From the NCBI RefSeq assembly GCF_900104895.1, contig NZ_LT629742.1:1302001-1366000 (forward strand): a DNA stretch of 64,000 nt, written 5' to 3'. This document shows, in pieces, positions 57,701 to 64,000 of the stretch; the first letter of the stretch is position 1, and the number at the start of each line of letters is the position of its first letter. A program made the position numbers and the translations under genes. Origin of the DNA: Microterricola viridarii (GTDB lineage Bacteria; Actinomycetota; Actinomycetes; Actinomycetales; Microbacteriaceae). The notes beneath the pieces were generated by a model. It did not search any database. It had not been told where the DNA came from and saw nothing but the letters and a program-made list of their open reading frames with translations.

Positions 57701-58461
57701 GCGCGACGGACCAGGTCCTCGTAGGCCGCGAGGTACTCGCTGAAGGTCATCGTGTCTGCGCGCTTGATGGCGGGCACCAGCAGGGCGCGCGATCCGTCGG
57801 GCTTGGGGATGTCGATGGCGATGCCGAGGCCCACGTGGGCGGGCTTGACGACGGAGGGCTTGCCGTCGACCTCGGTGTAGTAGACGTTCTGGCTGGGGAA
57901 CACCTTGAGCGCCTGGATCAGAGCCCAGCCGATGAGGTGGGTGAAGGAGATCTTGCCGCCGCGGGCGCGCTTGAGGTGGTTGTTGATGACGATGCGGTTG
58001 TCGATCATCAGCTTCGCCGGGATGGTGCGCACGCTGGTGGCGGTGGGCATGCTCAGGCTGGCGTCCATGTTGACGGCGAGCGTCTTGGCCATGCCGCGCA
58101 GCGGGGTGACCTCGTCCGGCGCGGTCTCCGCCTGCTCGGCGGGGACCACCGGCTGCGAGTTGGTGACCGGCGCGTCCGCGGGAACCGGCTCCGGCTTGGG
58201 CGCGACCGAGGTGGTCTTGGCCGCAGGCTGGGTGCCGATCACGGGGATCGGCGCGGTGATCGGGTGCGTGATCGCGCCGGGGGCCGCTTCGGCATCCGGG
58301 CTGCTCGGGGTGTAATTCTCCAGAATCGGCCACCACGACTGGTCGACAGAATTCTTGTCAACGAGGAATCTCTCGTACATTTCGTCGACGAGCCATTCAT
58401 TGGCTCCAAATTCTTCCGACGTTGTTTCGTCGGAACCCGACCCGGTCAACTGGCTCGACAC
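54769..58461 (-). CDS. kgd: Multifunctional 2-oxoglutarate decarboxylase/dehydrogenase E1-E2 (Kgd)
   Basis: A 1230-aa TCA-cycle enzyme of the actinobacterial fused type. The N-terminus FGANEWLVDEMYERF (about 17-31) is the E1 segment that recruits partners. A Pro/Ala linker follows. An E2-like acyltransferase core (about 105-340) has TSTYDHRVIQG with the catalytic His. The E1 thiamine-diphosphate domain (about 370-1230) includes GMAHRGRLNVL, GDDPSMTQP and GVGFEYGY-like AAMGFEYGY. Length equals M. tuberculosis Kgd (1231). The lipoyl domain is absent, as usual. GTG 58461 is chosen from family length; the 5' leader is about 70 nt from TAGGCT (58539-58544). Confidence 0.95.
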   Translation of the reverse strand: MSSQLTGSGSDETTSEEFGANEWLVDEMYERFLVDKNSVDQSWWPILENYTPSSPDAEAAPGAITHPITAPIPVIGTQPAAKTTSVAPKPEPVPADAPVTNSQPVVPAEQAETAPDEVTPLRGMAKTLAVNMDASLSMPTATSVRTIPAKLMIDNRIVINNHLKRARGGKISFTHLIGWALIQALKVFPSQNVYYTEVDGKPSVVKPAHVGLGIAIDIPKPDGSRALLVPAIKRADTMTFSEYLAAYEDLVRRARGNKLTADDFSGASISLTNPGGIGTVHSVPRLMKGAGCIIGAGALEYPAEFQGSSEKTLAGLAIGKTITLTSTYDHRVIQGAGSGEFLKIVHELLTGQRTFYSDIFSALRIPYAPIEWAPDISVDLASAVDKTARVQELINSFRVRGHLMADIDPLEYVQRSHPDLDIASHGLTFWDLDREFVTGGFGERRSAPLRDILGVLRDSYCRTTGIEYMHIQDPVQRRWVQSKVERKYEKPTHDEQMRILGKLNEAEAFETFLQTKYVGQKRFSLEGGESTIALLDAILAGAAETGLDEAAIGMAHRGRLNVLTNIAGKTYGQVFQEFEGTANNKNVQGSGDVKYHLGTEGVFRSSTGAQIPVYLAANPSHLEAVDGVLEGIVRAKQDRKPIGTFSTLPILIHGDAAMAGQGVVLETLQMSQLRAYRTGGTIHVVVNNQVGFTTPPGEARSSVYSTDVAKTIQAPIFHVNGDDPEAVVRVAELAFAYRQEFKRDVVIDLICYRRRGHNEGDDPSMTQPLMYNLIEAKRSVRKLYTEALVGRGDITEEEYEASHRDFQDRLERAFMETHAAQTGSMTVVNPLGNGEAENDDAIGVPETTGVSEAVVQLIGDAFNNKPAGFTVHNKLQQLLQKRLDMSRNGNIDWAFGELLALGSLLLEGTPVRFAGQDARRGTFVQRHAVLHDRVNGQEWLPLANLSDSQARFWIYDTLLSEYAAMGFEYGYSVERADALVLWEAQFGDFANGAQTIIDEFIASAEQKWGQRSSVVLLLPHGYEGQGPDHSSARIERFLQLCAENNMTVARPSTPASYFHLLRRQAYQRPRRPLVVFTPKAMLRLRGASSDVADFTSGAFEPVIDDVRITDKAAVKRVLFMAGKVFYDLRSELEKNPNPEIALVRLEQFYPLPAVELKAVVDQYPNAELYWVQDEPENQGAWPFFCLETAKLGHRPVGVVSRPASASPAAGSAKRHAAEQSELLRTALTLD

Positions 58462-58538
58462 AGCCGATCGCCCACTCTCTTCGTTGATTTGGAACAGGGA
58501 TGCGGATGGGCTCGCGTGAGCACATGCCGCGACTTCCA

Positions 58539-58544
58539 AGCCTA
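58539..58544 (-). promoter_or_regulatory. Candidate -10 of kgd
   Basis: TAGGCT on the minus strand would start transcription near 58532, giving a leader of about 70 nt before GTG 58461. The leader contains GAGAGTGGG near the start codon as Shine-Dalgarno-like sequence. Confidence 0.4.
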
Positions 58545-58601
58545 ATCCCCTTTTCCGGCCATCGTTGTCTGTGTGCCTCGCGCGTCGGCCCGGTTCGGGG
58601 C

Positions 58602-58607
58602 TAGCGT
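58602..58607 (+). promoter_or_regulatory. -10 element of guaB1
   Basis: TAGCGT ends 7 nt before ATG 58615, so a leaderless guaB1 transcript is predicted. Confidence 0.5.
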
Positions 58608-58614
58608 GGGCCAC

Positions 58615-60054
58615 ATGGAGTTCTACAGCACAACGCCGAGCCACGATCTCACCTACTCCGATGTGTTCCTGGTGCCCAGTCGCTCCGGCATCGGCAGCCG
58701 CCTCGACGTCTCCCTCGCGCCGAACGACGGCACCGGCGCCACCATCCCGATCGTCGCCTCGAACATGAACTCGGTGACCGGGCCGCGGCTGGCCGCGTCG
58801 CTGGCGCGTCGCGGGGGCCTCGGCGTGCTGCCGCAGGACACGCCCCTGCAGCAGCTGGATGCCTCCATCCGCTGGGTGAAGTCGCAGTCGGTGCGCTTCG
58901 ACACCCCCTTCTCCTTCTCGCCGGACGCCACCGTCGCCGACGCGCTGGCGCAGGTGCCGGCCGTCGCCGGGCACGGCATCGTGCTGCACGAGGAGGGCGG
59001 CGCCTACCGCGGCTGCATCCAGGCGGCCCGGCTCGCGACCGCCCCGCCGGACGCCCGGCTCGGCGACCTGCTGCACGGCGAGCTCACCGCGCTGGACGCC
59101 GACGACGTCGACACGGCGCGCCGCGCCTTCGACGTGATGACCGCCGCGGGGCTGGAGTTCGCGCCCGTCATGCACCACGGGGCCGTGGTCGGCACGCTCA
59201 GCCGCACCAGCGCGCTGCGCTCCACCCTCTACCAGCCCGCCGTCGACGCGGACGGGCGCCTCGTCGTCGCCGCGGCCATCGGCGTGAACGGCGACGTCGC
59301 CGCCAAGGCGCAGGCGCTGGCCGCGGCCGGCGTCGACGTGCTCGTGCTCGACACGGCGCACGGGCACCAGGAGAGCATGCTGCGCGCGCTCGCCGCCGTC
59401 AGCAGCCTCGGCCTCGGCATCCCGCTGGTCGCCGGAAACGTGGTCACGGGGGAGGCCGTCGGCGACCTCGTCTCGGCCGGCGCGAGCATCATCAAGGTCG
59501 GGGTCGGCCCCGGCGCGATGTGCACGACCCGCATGATGACCGCCGTCGGGCGGCCGCAGTTCTCCGCCGTGCTGGAGACCGCGGAGGCGGCCGGCGCGCA
59601 GGGCGCGCACGTCTGGGCGGACGGCGGGGTGCGCTACCCGCGCGACGTCGCTCTGGCCCTCGCAGCCGGCGCGGCATCCGTCATGATCGGGTCCTGGTTC
59701 GCCGGCACGATCGAGGCGCCGGGCCAGCTGGCGACGGATGCCGCGGGCCGGCTGTACAAGGAGAGCTGGGGGATGGCCTCCACCAAGGCCGTCCAGGAGC
59801 GCTTCGAGCGGCTCGACGCCTACGAGCTGGCGCGCAAGATGCTCTTCGCCGAGGGGATCTCCTCCTCGAAGATCTACCTGGACCCGCTCCGCCCCTCCGT
59901 CGAGGACCTGCTCGACATGATCACCTCCGGGGTGCGCAGCTCCTTCACCTATGCGGGTGCCAAGGACATCGGCGAGTTCCAGCAACGCGCCAGGGTCGGC
60001 ATCCAATCGGCCGCCGGCTACGAGGAGGGCAAGGCGCTCCCAGTGAGTTGGTAG
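58615..60054 (+). CDS. guaB1: GuaB1 family IMP dehydrogenase-related protein (probable GMP reductase)
   Basis: A 479-aa (beta/alpha)8 barrel enzyme of the IMPDH/GMPR family. N-terminal DLTYSDVFLVP, a CBS-pair insertion (about 95-220) and the catalytic loop GAMCTTRMM with Cys303. The GuaB1 subgroup in mycobacteria is reported to be a GMP reductase (GMP to IMP), regulated through its CBS domain, not a second IMP dehydrogenase. Here guaB1 is next to two CNNM genes, as in M. tuberculosis Rv1843c-Rv1841c. ATG 58615 is preferred to an upstream in-frame start by the leaderless promoter. Confidence 0.92.
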   Translation: MEFYSTTPSHDLTYSDVFLVPSRSGIGSRLDVSLAPNDGTGATIPIVASNMNSVTGPRLAASLARRGGLGVLPQDTPLQQLDASIRWVKSQSVRFDTPFSFSPDATVADALAQVPAVAGHGIVLHEEGGAYRGCIQAARLATAPPDARLGDLLHGELTALDADDVDTARRAFDVMTAAGLEFAPVMHHGAVVGTLSRTSALRSTLYQPAVDADGRLVVAAAIGVNGDVAAKAQALAAAGVDVLVLDTAHGHQESMLRALAAVSSLGLGIPLVAGNVVTGEAVGDLVSAGASIIKVGVGPGAMCTTRMMTAVGRPQFSAVLETAEAAGAQGAHVWADGGVRYPRDVALALAAGAASVMIGSWFAGTIEAPGQLATDAAGRLYKESWGMASTKAVQERFERLDAYELARKMLFAEGISSSKIYLDPLRPSVEDLLDMITSGVRSSFTYAGAKDIGEFQQRARVGIQSAAGYEEGKALPVSW

Positions 60055-60065
60055 CGCGATTCACT

Positions 60066-60071
60066 TATACT
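60066..60071 (+). promoter_or_regulatory. -10 element upstream of the CNNM leader ORF
   Basis: TATACT, the best -10 in this part of the window, ends 9 nt before ATG 60081. Transcription would begin at or within 3 nt of that ATG. No good -35 is seen (TTGGTA is 12 nt away). Confidence 0.55.
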
Positions 60072-60080
60072 GGCAACACG

Positions 60081-60158
60081 ATGGACGACCCTCCCCCTGC
60101 CAACTCGCCCGCCCATAAACCCATGCCCGTGACCTACGGGGGTGAACAGCGTGTCTGA
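60081..60158 (+). CDS. Acidic/proline-rich leader peptide (uORF) of the CNNM operon
   Basis: A 25-codon ORF whose product begins MDDPPPANSP and has six prolines in 16 residues. It has no Shine-Dalgarno but starts about 9 nt after a TATACT -10, so it is probably leaderless. Its TGA (60156-60158) overlaps the CNNM start codon at 60151, and the CNNM Shine-Dalgarno (GGGGGTGA, 60137-60144) lies inside it. Peptides starting with Asp/Glu and Pro destabilise ribosomes at low Mg2+ (E. coli MgtL). This fits control of a Mg2+-related transporter; not proven. Confidence 0.5.
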   Translation: MDDPPPANSPAHKPMPVTYGGEQRV

Positions 60159-61512
60159 GTGGATTCTGCTTGGACTCGGACTCATCCTCACCGTGGGAAC
60201 GGGCCTCTTCGTCGCCAGCGAGTTCGCGCTGGTGAACCTCGATCGCGCGGAGCTCGAAGCCCGACGCGACAGGGGTGAGACCAAGCTCGGCATGACCATT
60301 GCCGCGCTGAAGATCACCTCGACCCACCTCTCGAGCGCGCAGCTCGGCATCACGCTGACGACGCTGCTCACCGGATACACGATGGAACCGGCCATCTCCA
60401 GCCTGATCAGCGGCCCCCTCACCAGCTGGGGCGTGCCGGAGGCGGTTGTCCCGGCGCTCGCCGTCACCATCGCCATCGTCACCGCGACGCTGCTGTCGAT
60501 GATCATCGGCGAGCTGGTCCCGAAGAACTTCGCCCTGGCCCTGCCGGTGGCGACGGCCAAGTTCGTGATCCCGTTCCAGACTGTGTTCACCGCGGTGTTC
60601 AAACCGGCGATCACCCTGCTGAACGGCAGCGCCAACGGAATCCTGCGCTCCTTCGGCATCGAGCCCAAGGAGGAGCTGAGCGGTGCCCGCACCGCAGAGG
60701 AGCTCTCCTCGCTCGTGCGCCGCTCCGCCAGCGCGGGCATGCTCGAGGCCGACACGGCCACGCTGCTGAACCGCACCCTGCGCTTCTCCGAGCACACGGC
60801 ATCCGATGTGATGACCCCGCGCCCGCGCATCGCCAGCATCTCGCGCACCGACTCCGCGCAGAGCGTGATCGAGCTCACCGCGCAGACCGGGTACTCGCGC
60901 TTCCCCGTCATCGACGAGAGCATGGACGACGTCGTCGGCGTCGTGCACATCAAGCAGGCGCTCGCCGTGCCGCGCGCCAAGCGCGCCGACGTGCCGGTGT
61001 CCGCCCTGCAGTCGGACGCCCTGCGCGTGCCGGAGACCATGAAGCTCGACACCCTGCTGGGCGAGCTGCGCGGCCGCGGCTTCCAGATGGCGGTCGTCGT
61101 CGACGAGTACGGCGGGACCGCCGGCGTTGCGACGCTGGAGGACCTGGTCGAGGAGCTGGTCGGCGAGGTCGCCGACGAGCACGACCGCGCCAGGGCCGGG
61201 ATCGTGCGCCAGGCCGACTCCCTCACCTTCCCCGGAATGCTGAGGCCGGACGAGCTGCTGGAGCGCACCGGCATCAAGGTGCCGGAGGAGGGGCCGTTCG
61301 AGACCGTCGCCGGCTTCGTGATGAGCGAGCTCGGCCGCCTCCCCGTCGTCGGCGACACCGTCGCCATCGAGGGCGGAGAGCTGCGCGTCGAACGCCTCGA
61401 CGGGCGCCGGATCGACCGGATCCGGTTCACGCCCGACGCCGATGAGACGCAGCCGGATGACACAGGCGGCACGGATGCCCCGGCATCCGCCCGTGCGGAG
61501 GGAAGCCGATGA
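60151..61512 (+). CDS. CNNM/CorC family ion transporter (hemolysin C-like), full length
   Basis: A 453-aa protein. The DUF21/CNNM membrane domain (about 1-190) has the N-terminal LFVASEFALVNLDRAELEAR (abridged ASEFALV), the LGITLTTLLTGY pattern and GELVPKNFALA. Two CBS motifs follow (about 220-340) with VVDEYGGTAGVATLEDLVEE (abridged DEYGGTAG). The C-terminal CorC_HlyC domain (about 350-430) completes it. CNNM proteins export or sense Mg2+ (S. aureus MpfA). I chose GTG 60151 because GGGGGTGA lies 6 nt upstream; GTG 60142 is also in frame. The leader ORF ends inside this gene's first codons. Confidence 0.92.
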   Translation: MSEWILLGLGLILTVGTGLFVASEFALVNLDRAELEARRDRGETKLGMTIAALKITSTHLSSAQLGITLTTLLTGYTMEPAISSLISGPLTSWGVPEAVVPALAVTIAIVTATLLSMIIGELVPKNFALALPVATAKFVIPFQTVFTAVFKPAITLLNGSANGILRSFGIEPKEELSGARTAEELSSLVRRSASAGMLEADTATLLNRTLRFSEHTASDVMTPRPRIASISRTDSAQSVIELTAQTGYSRFPVIDESMDDVVGVVHIKQALAVPRAKRADVPVSALQSDALRVPETMKLDTLLGELRGRGFQMAVVVDEYGGTAGVATLEDLVEELVGEVADEHDRARAGIVRQADSLTFPGMLRPDELLERTGIKVPEEGPFETVAGFVMSELGRLPVVGDTVAIEGGELRVERLDGRRIDRIRFTPDADETQPDDTGGTDAPASARAEGSR

Positions 61513-62564
61513 ACGACTGGGCCGGACTGGCATGGCTGGTCGTGTTGCTGCTCGGCAACGCCTTCTTCGTGGCCGCCGAGTTCGCGGTGATCTCCGCGCG
61601 CCGCTCGCAGATCGAGCCGCTCGCCGAGGCGGGCAAGTCCAGCGCGAAGACCGCGCTCTGGGCGATGGAGCACGCCACCCTCATGCTGGCGACCAGCCAG
61701 CTGGGCATCACCGTGTGCTCGCTTCTGATCCTGAACGTCTCCGAGCCGGCGATCCACCACCTGCTCGAGATCCCGCTCGCGCTGACCGGCTGGTCGGAGG
61801 CCCTGATCGGCGGTGTCGCCTTCGCGATCACCCTGCTGCTGGTCTCCTACCTGCACGTCGTCTTCGGCGAGATGGTGCCGAAGAACCTCTCCTTCTCCAT
61901 CCCTGACCGGGCGGTGCTGATCCTGGCCCCGCCGCTGGTGTTGGTCGCACGGGTGTTCAAGCCCGTCATCGTCGCCCTGAACGCGACGGCGAACGGCGTG
62001 CTGCGCCTGTTCGGCGTGGAGCCGAAGAGCGAGACGACGAGCGCGTTCACCCTGGACGAGGTGGCGACAATCGTCAACCAGTCCACCCGGGAGGGCGTGC
62101 TGCGCGACAGCACCGGCGCGCTGACCGCGGCCTTCGAGTTCACCACCAAGAAGGTGCGCGACGTCGCCGTGCCCATGGCCTCGCTCGTGAGCCTGCCGTT
62201 CAACGCCACCCCGACCGACCTCGAGCGGGCCGTCGCCCGGCACGGATTCTCGCGCTACGTCATGCTCGACGAGCACGGCGAGCCGAGCGGCTACCTGCAC
62301 CTCAAGGACGTCATCGACCTGGACCTGGTGCCGGATGCCACGACGCCCGCCTGGGACGAACCGGTGCCGGCCAAGCGCATCAGGCAGCTGGCATCCGTGT
62401 TCGAGGGAACCGACCTCGAGGACGCGCTGACCTCGATGCGCCGCACCGGGGCCCACCTCGCGCGGGCCTTCGACGCGGAGGGCCAGGCGACCGGCGTCCT
62501 GTTCCTCGAGGACATCATCGAGGAGCTCGTCGGCGAGGTGCAGGACGCCACCCGGCGGGCGTAA
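61509..62564 (+). CDS. CNNM family protein lacking the CorC_HlyC domain
   Basis: A 351-aa paralogue of the preceding gene. DUF21 (residues 1-190) has FFVAAEFAVISARRSQIEPLA and FGEMVPKNLSFSI. A CBS pair follows (about 210-345), ending LEDIIEELVGEVQD with no C-terminal CorC_HlyC domain. ATG 61509 overlaps the upstream stop (ATGA), so the two are expected in equal amounts and may form a heterodimer. The same pair follows guaB1 in M. tuberculosis. Confidence 0.9.
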   Translation: MNDWAGLAWLVVLLLGNAFFVAAEFAVISARRSQIEPLAEAGKSSAKTALWAMEHATLMLATSQLGITVCSLLILNVSEPAIHHLLEIPLALTGWSEALIGGVAFAITLLLVSYLHVVFGEMVPKNLSFSIPDRAVLILAPPLVLVARVFKPVIVALNATANGVLRLFGVEPKSETTSAFTLDEVATIVNQSTREGVLRDSTGALTAAFEFTTKKVRDVAVPMASLVSLPFNATPTDLERAVARHGFSRYVMLDEHGEPSGYLHLKDVIDLDLVPDATTPAWDEPVPAKRIRQLASVFEGTDLEDALTSMRRTGAHLARAFDAEGQATGVLFLEDIIEELVGEVQDATRRA

Positions 62565-62579
62565 GCGGAGCGGAGCCTC

Positions 62580-62632
62580 TGGCGCGCACACGGGCCGGAA
62601 ACGGTGTGGTCGATCCGCTTCTGTGCGCGCCA
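62580..62632 (+). terminator. Hairpin after the CNNM pair
   Basis: TGGCGCGCACA (62580-62590) and TGTGCGCGCCA (62622-62632) pair perfectly over 11 bp around a 31-nt loop holding a smaller ACAC/GTGT stem. It probably terminates the CNNM transcript; ATTCC follows instead of a T-run. Confidence 0.6.
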
Positions 62633-62655
62633 TTCCGTGCCCCGGCACGGCGGCG

Positions 62656-62661
62656 TAGGCT
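62656..62661 (+). promoter_or_regulatory. Candidate -10 of the VOC gene
   Basis: TAGGCT 28 nt before ATG 62690 would start transcription near 62668, leaving a leader with an AGAGGA Shine-Dalgarno. Confidence 0.4.
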
Positions 62662-62689
62662 CACGGCGGGGGAGAAAAGAGGAATCCTG

Positions 62690-63070
62690 ATGATGGATTT
62701 CAAGCGTTCCATTGGCGTGCTCCCCGCGAGCGACCTCGCTCGCGCCCGCGCCTACTACAAGGACATGCTCGGCCTCGAGCCCGAGGAGGACATGGACGAC
62801 GAGGGCGGCTCGCTCTACTCGGTCGGCGGCAGCTTGTTCATGCTCTACCAGACGAGCTTCGCCGGGACGGCGAAGAACACCGCGCTGACGCTGGAGACCG
62901 GTGACCTGGACGCCACCATGGCCGACATGCGCGGCCGGGGCGTCGCCTTCGAGGAGTACGACATGCCCGGCCTGAAGACCGAGAACGGCGTCGCCGAGCT
63001 GGGCGGCGAGCGCAGCGCCTGGTTCATCGACAGCGAGGGAAACATCATCGCCATCGCACAGAGGAGCTAG
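62690..63070 (+). CDS. VOC (glyoxalase/bleomycin-resistance) family protein
   Basis: A 126-aa vicinal-oxygen-chelate protein. The N-terminus GVLPASDLARARAYYKDMLGLEPEEDMDD (abridged PASDLARARAYY) is a classic VOC start, and the last strand WFIDSEGNIIAIAQ carries the metal-site region. It could be a lyase, isomerase or binding protein; the substrate is unknown. AGAGGA lies 6 nt before ATG 62690. The stop codon TAG is also part of the -10 for the next gene. Confidence 0.88.
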   Translation: MMDFKRSIGVLPASDLARARAYYKDMLGLEPEEDMDDEGGSLYSVGGSLFMLYQTSFAGTAKNTALTLETGDLDATMADMRGRGVAFEEYDMPGLKTENGVAELGGERSAWFIDSEGNIIAIAQRS

Positions 63071-63073
63071 CGT
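63068..63073 (+). promoter_or_regulatory. -10 element overlapping a stop codon
   Basis: TAGCGT ends 6 nt before ATG 63080. Its TAG is the stop of the VOC gene (63068-63070). A leaderless nnrD mRNA is predicted. Confidence 0.5.
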
Positions 63074-63079
63074 TCGAAT

Positions 63080-63973
63080 ATGGATACCGCGGCGGAGTGG
63101 CTGGAATGGGACGAGAGACGGGCCAGGGAATGGCTGGCGGTGCCGCGCGACGGCGATGACAAGTACTCGCGCGGCGTGCTCGGCGTGATCACCGGCTCGC
63201 ACGACTACCCGGGCGCGGCCGTGCTCGGCGTCGAGGCGGCCATGCGGGCGGGCGTCGGAATGGTGCGCTACACCGGCCCGAGCGCCGTGCGCCACCTGGT
63301 GATGGCGCGGCGGCCGGAGGTCGTCGGGGTCGGCGGTCGGGTGCAGGCCTGGCTGATCGGCTCCGGCATGACGACCGCCAGGCGCACGCTGATCCTCGGC
63401 GGCGAGCTCGACCAGGCGATGGCCGAGGGCGTGCCGACGGTGTTGGATGCCGGCGCGCTCGACCTCGTGCACGAGGCCCGCGGCGCGGTCGTGCTCACCC
63501 CGCACTACCGGGAGCTGGCCACGCTGCTGATGGAGACCGCCCGCCGGGCCGGCCATGGCGCGGTGAAGGTCAGCGCCGAGCACGGCGGCCCGCCCCACGT
63601 CGACCAGATCGCCGCTCAGCCGGCTCTCTGGGCCGGCCGGGCCGCGCAGCAGCTGGGCGCAACCGTGCTGCTGAAGGGCGCGGTGACCTACATCGCCCAC
63701 CCGGACGGGGCGCGCTTCACGGTGTCCGGGGCGCCGAGCTGGCTGGCCACGGCCGGAACCGGCGACGTGCTCGGCGGCATCCTGGGCGCGCTGCTGGCCA
63801 CCCGGCACCGCACCATCGCGCAGGACCCGGACGCGGTCGCGCCGATCGCGGCGACAGCCGCGCTGCTGCACGCGCTCGCCGCGCGCCGTGCCTCGCAGGG
63901 CGGGCCGATCACCGCGCTCGACGTGGCCGAGGCCGTGCCGGCGACGGTCGCCGCGCTGCTCTCCGGCAAGTAG
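63080..63973 (+). CDS. nnrD: ADP-dependent NAD(P)H-hydrate dehydratase
   Basis: A 297-aa ribokinase-like enzyme that repairs hydrated NADH/NADPH. It has the N-terminal KYSRGVLGVITGS, PGAAVLGVEAAMRAGVGMVR (abridged PGAAVLG), VLTPHYRELATL, LLKGAVTYIA and the catalytic/phosphate loop TAGTGDVLGGILGALLA (cited TAGTGDVLGG, about residue 225). It lacks the epimerase (NnrE) half, which is a separate gene elsewhere. Leaderless start predicted. The remaining 27 bp of the window after the stop hold nothing recognisable. Confidence 0.93.
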   Translation: MDTAAEWLEWDERRAREWLAVPRDGDDKYSRGVLGVITGSHDYPGAAVLGVEAAMRAGVGMVRYTGPSAVRHLVMARRPEVVGVGGRVQAWLIGSGMTTARRTLILGGELDQAMAEGVPTVLDAGALDLVHEARGAVVLTPHYRELATLLMETARRAGHGAVKVSAEHGGPPHVDQIAAQPALWAGRAAQQLGATVLLKGAVTYIAHPDGARFTVSGAPSWLATAGTGDVLGGILGALLATRHRTIAQDPDAVAPIAATAALLHALAARRASQGGPITALDVAEAVPATVAALLSGK

Positions 63974-64000
63974 CCGGGCGCATCGACCCGCCGGCTGCGG

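Noticed and set aside
54439-58545. 1368-codon plus-strand frame opposite kgd
   Set aside because: Antisense to a full-length, strongly conserved kgd; composition is typical of GC-skew shadow frames.

Overview
The window is high-GC, gene-dense actinobacterial chromosome. Gene content and order suggest a member of Microbacteriaceae: WhiB1 and WhiB2 regulators, MtrAB-LpqB, PdtaS, SigR/RsrA, a fused E2-E1 oxoglutarate decarboxylase (Kgd), GuaB1, and many start codons only 6-9 nt behind a -10 hexamer. I would not name the genus. I see no rRNA, tRNA, insertion sequence, prophage or CRISPR array. No stretch without a gene exceeds about 200 bases.

Positions 1-22,541 are a cell-envelope and surface-polysaccharide region. 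It holds a cut-off glycosyltransferase end, three GT2 glycosyltransferases, large membrane proteins (DUF2142 and an unassigned one), a DUF2304 protein, a Wzx-like flippase, a DUF4012 protein and two tandem O-antigen-ligase-like polymerases. An acyl-CoA dehydrogenase, manA, a GlxA/AraC regulator, galE and whiB2 follow. Last come a 955-aa GT2/multi-membrane fusion and its overlapping DUF5719 partner. manA and galE point to mannose- and galactose-nucleotide supply.

Positions 22,581-51,893 are a conserved actinobacterial core block whose content matches the Mycobacterium tuberculosis Rv3219-Rv3260 neighbourhood. The order is Rv3259-type protein, DUF3499, ahcY, RDD, SpoIIM, DUF58, MoxR, DUF4350, DUF4129, GDPD-type membrane protein, mtrA-mtrB-lpqB, comF, hpf, secA, DUF2871, Rv3235-type protein, an HTH protein, an orphan CpaB/CpaE-like pair, pdtaS, whiB1, bcp, rsgA-aroA and sigR-rsrA. 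The phosphomannomutase gene common between DUF3499 and ahcY is absent, and manA lies elsewhere.

Positions 51,978-64,000 carry an MMPL transporter, a small PGPGW membrane protein, kgd, then guaB1, a short acidic/proline-rich leader ORF, two CNNM/CorC-type ion transporters, a VOC protein and NAD(P)H-hydrate dehydratase.

The most interesting regulatory structures are these. (1) A DDPPP-starting leader ORF apparently begins at its own transcription start and ends inside the first CNNM gene. (2) A perfect SigR-type promoter and two in-frame sigR starts suggest long and short sigma isoforms, with the promoter facing into aroA. (3) Three AdpA-like boxes lie between the GlxA-family regulator and galE. 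(4) Palindromes sit on the whiB1 and whiB2 promoters. (5) Identical DnaA-box-containing elements precede two nearby genes. (6) Very long hairpins separate convergent genes.
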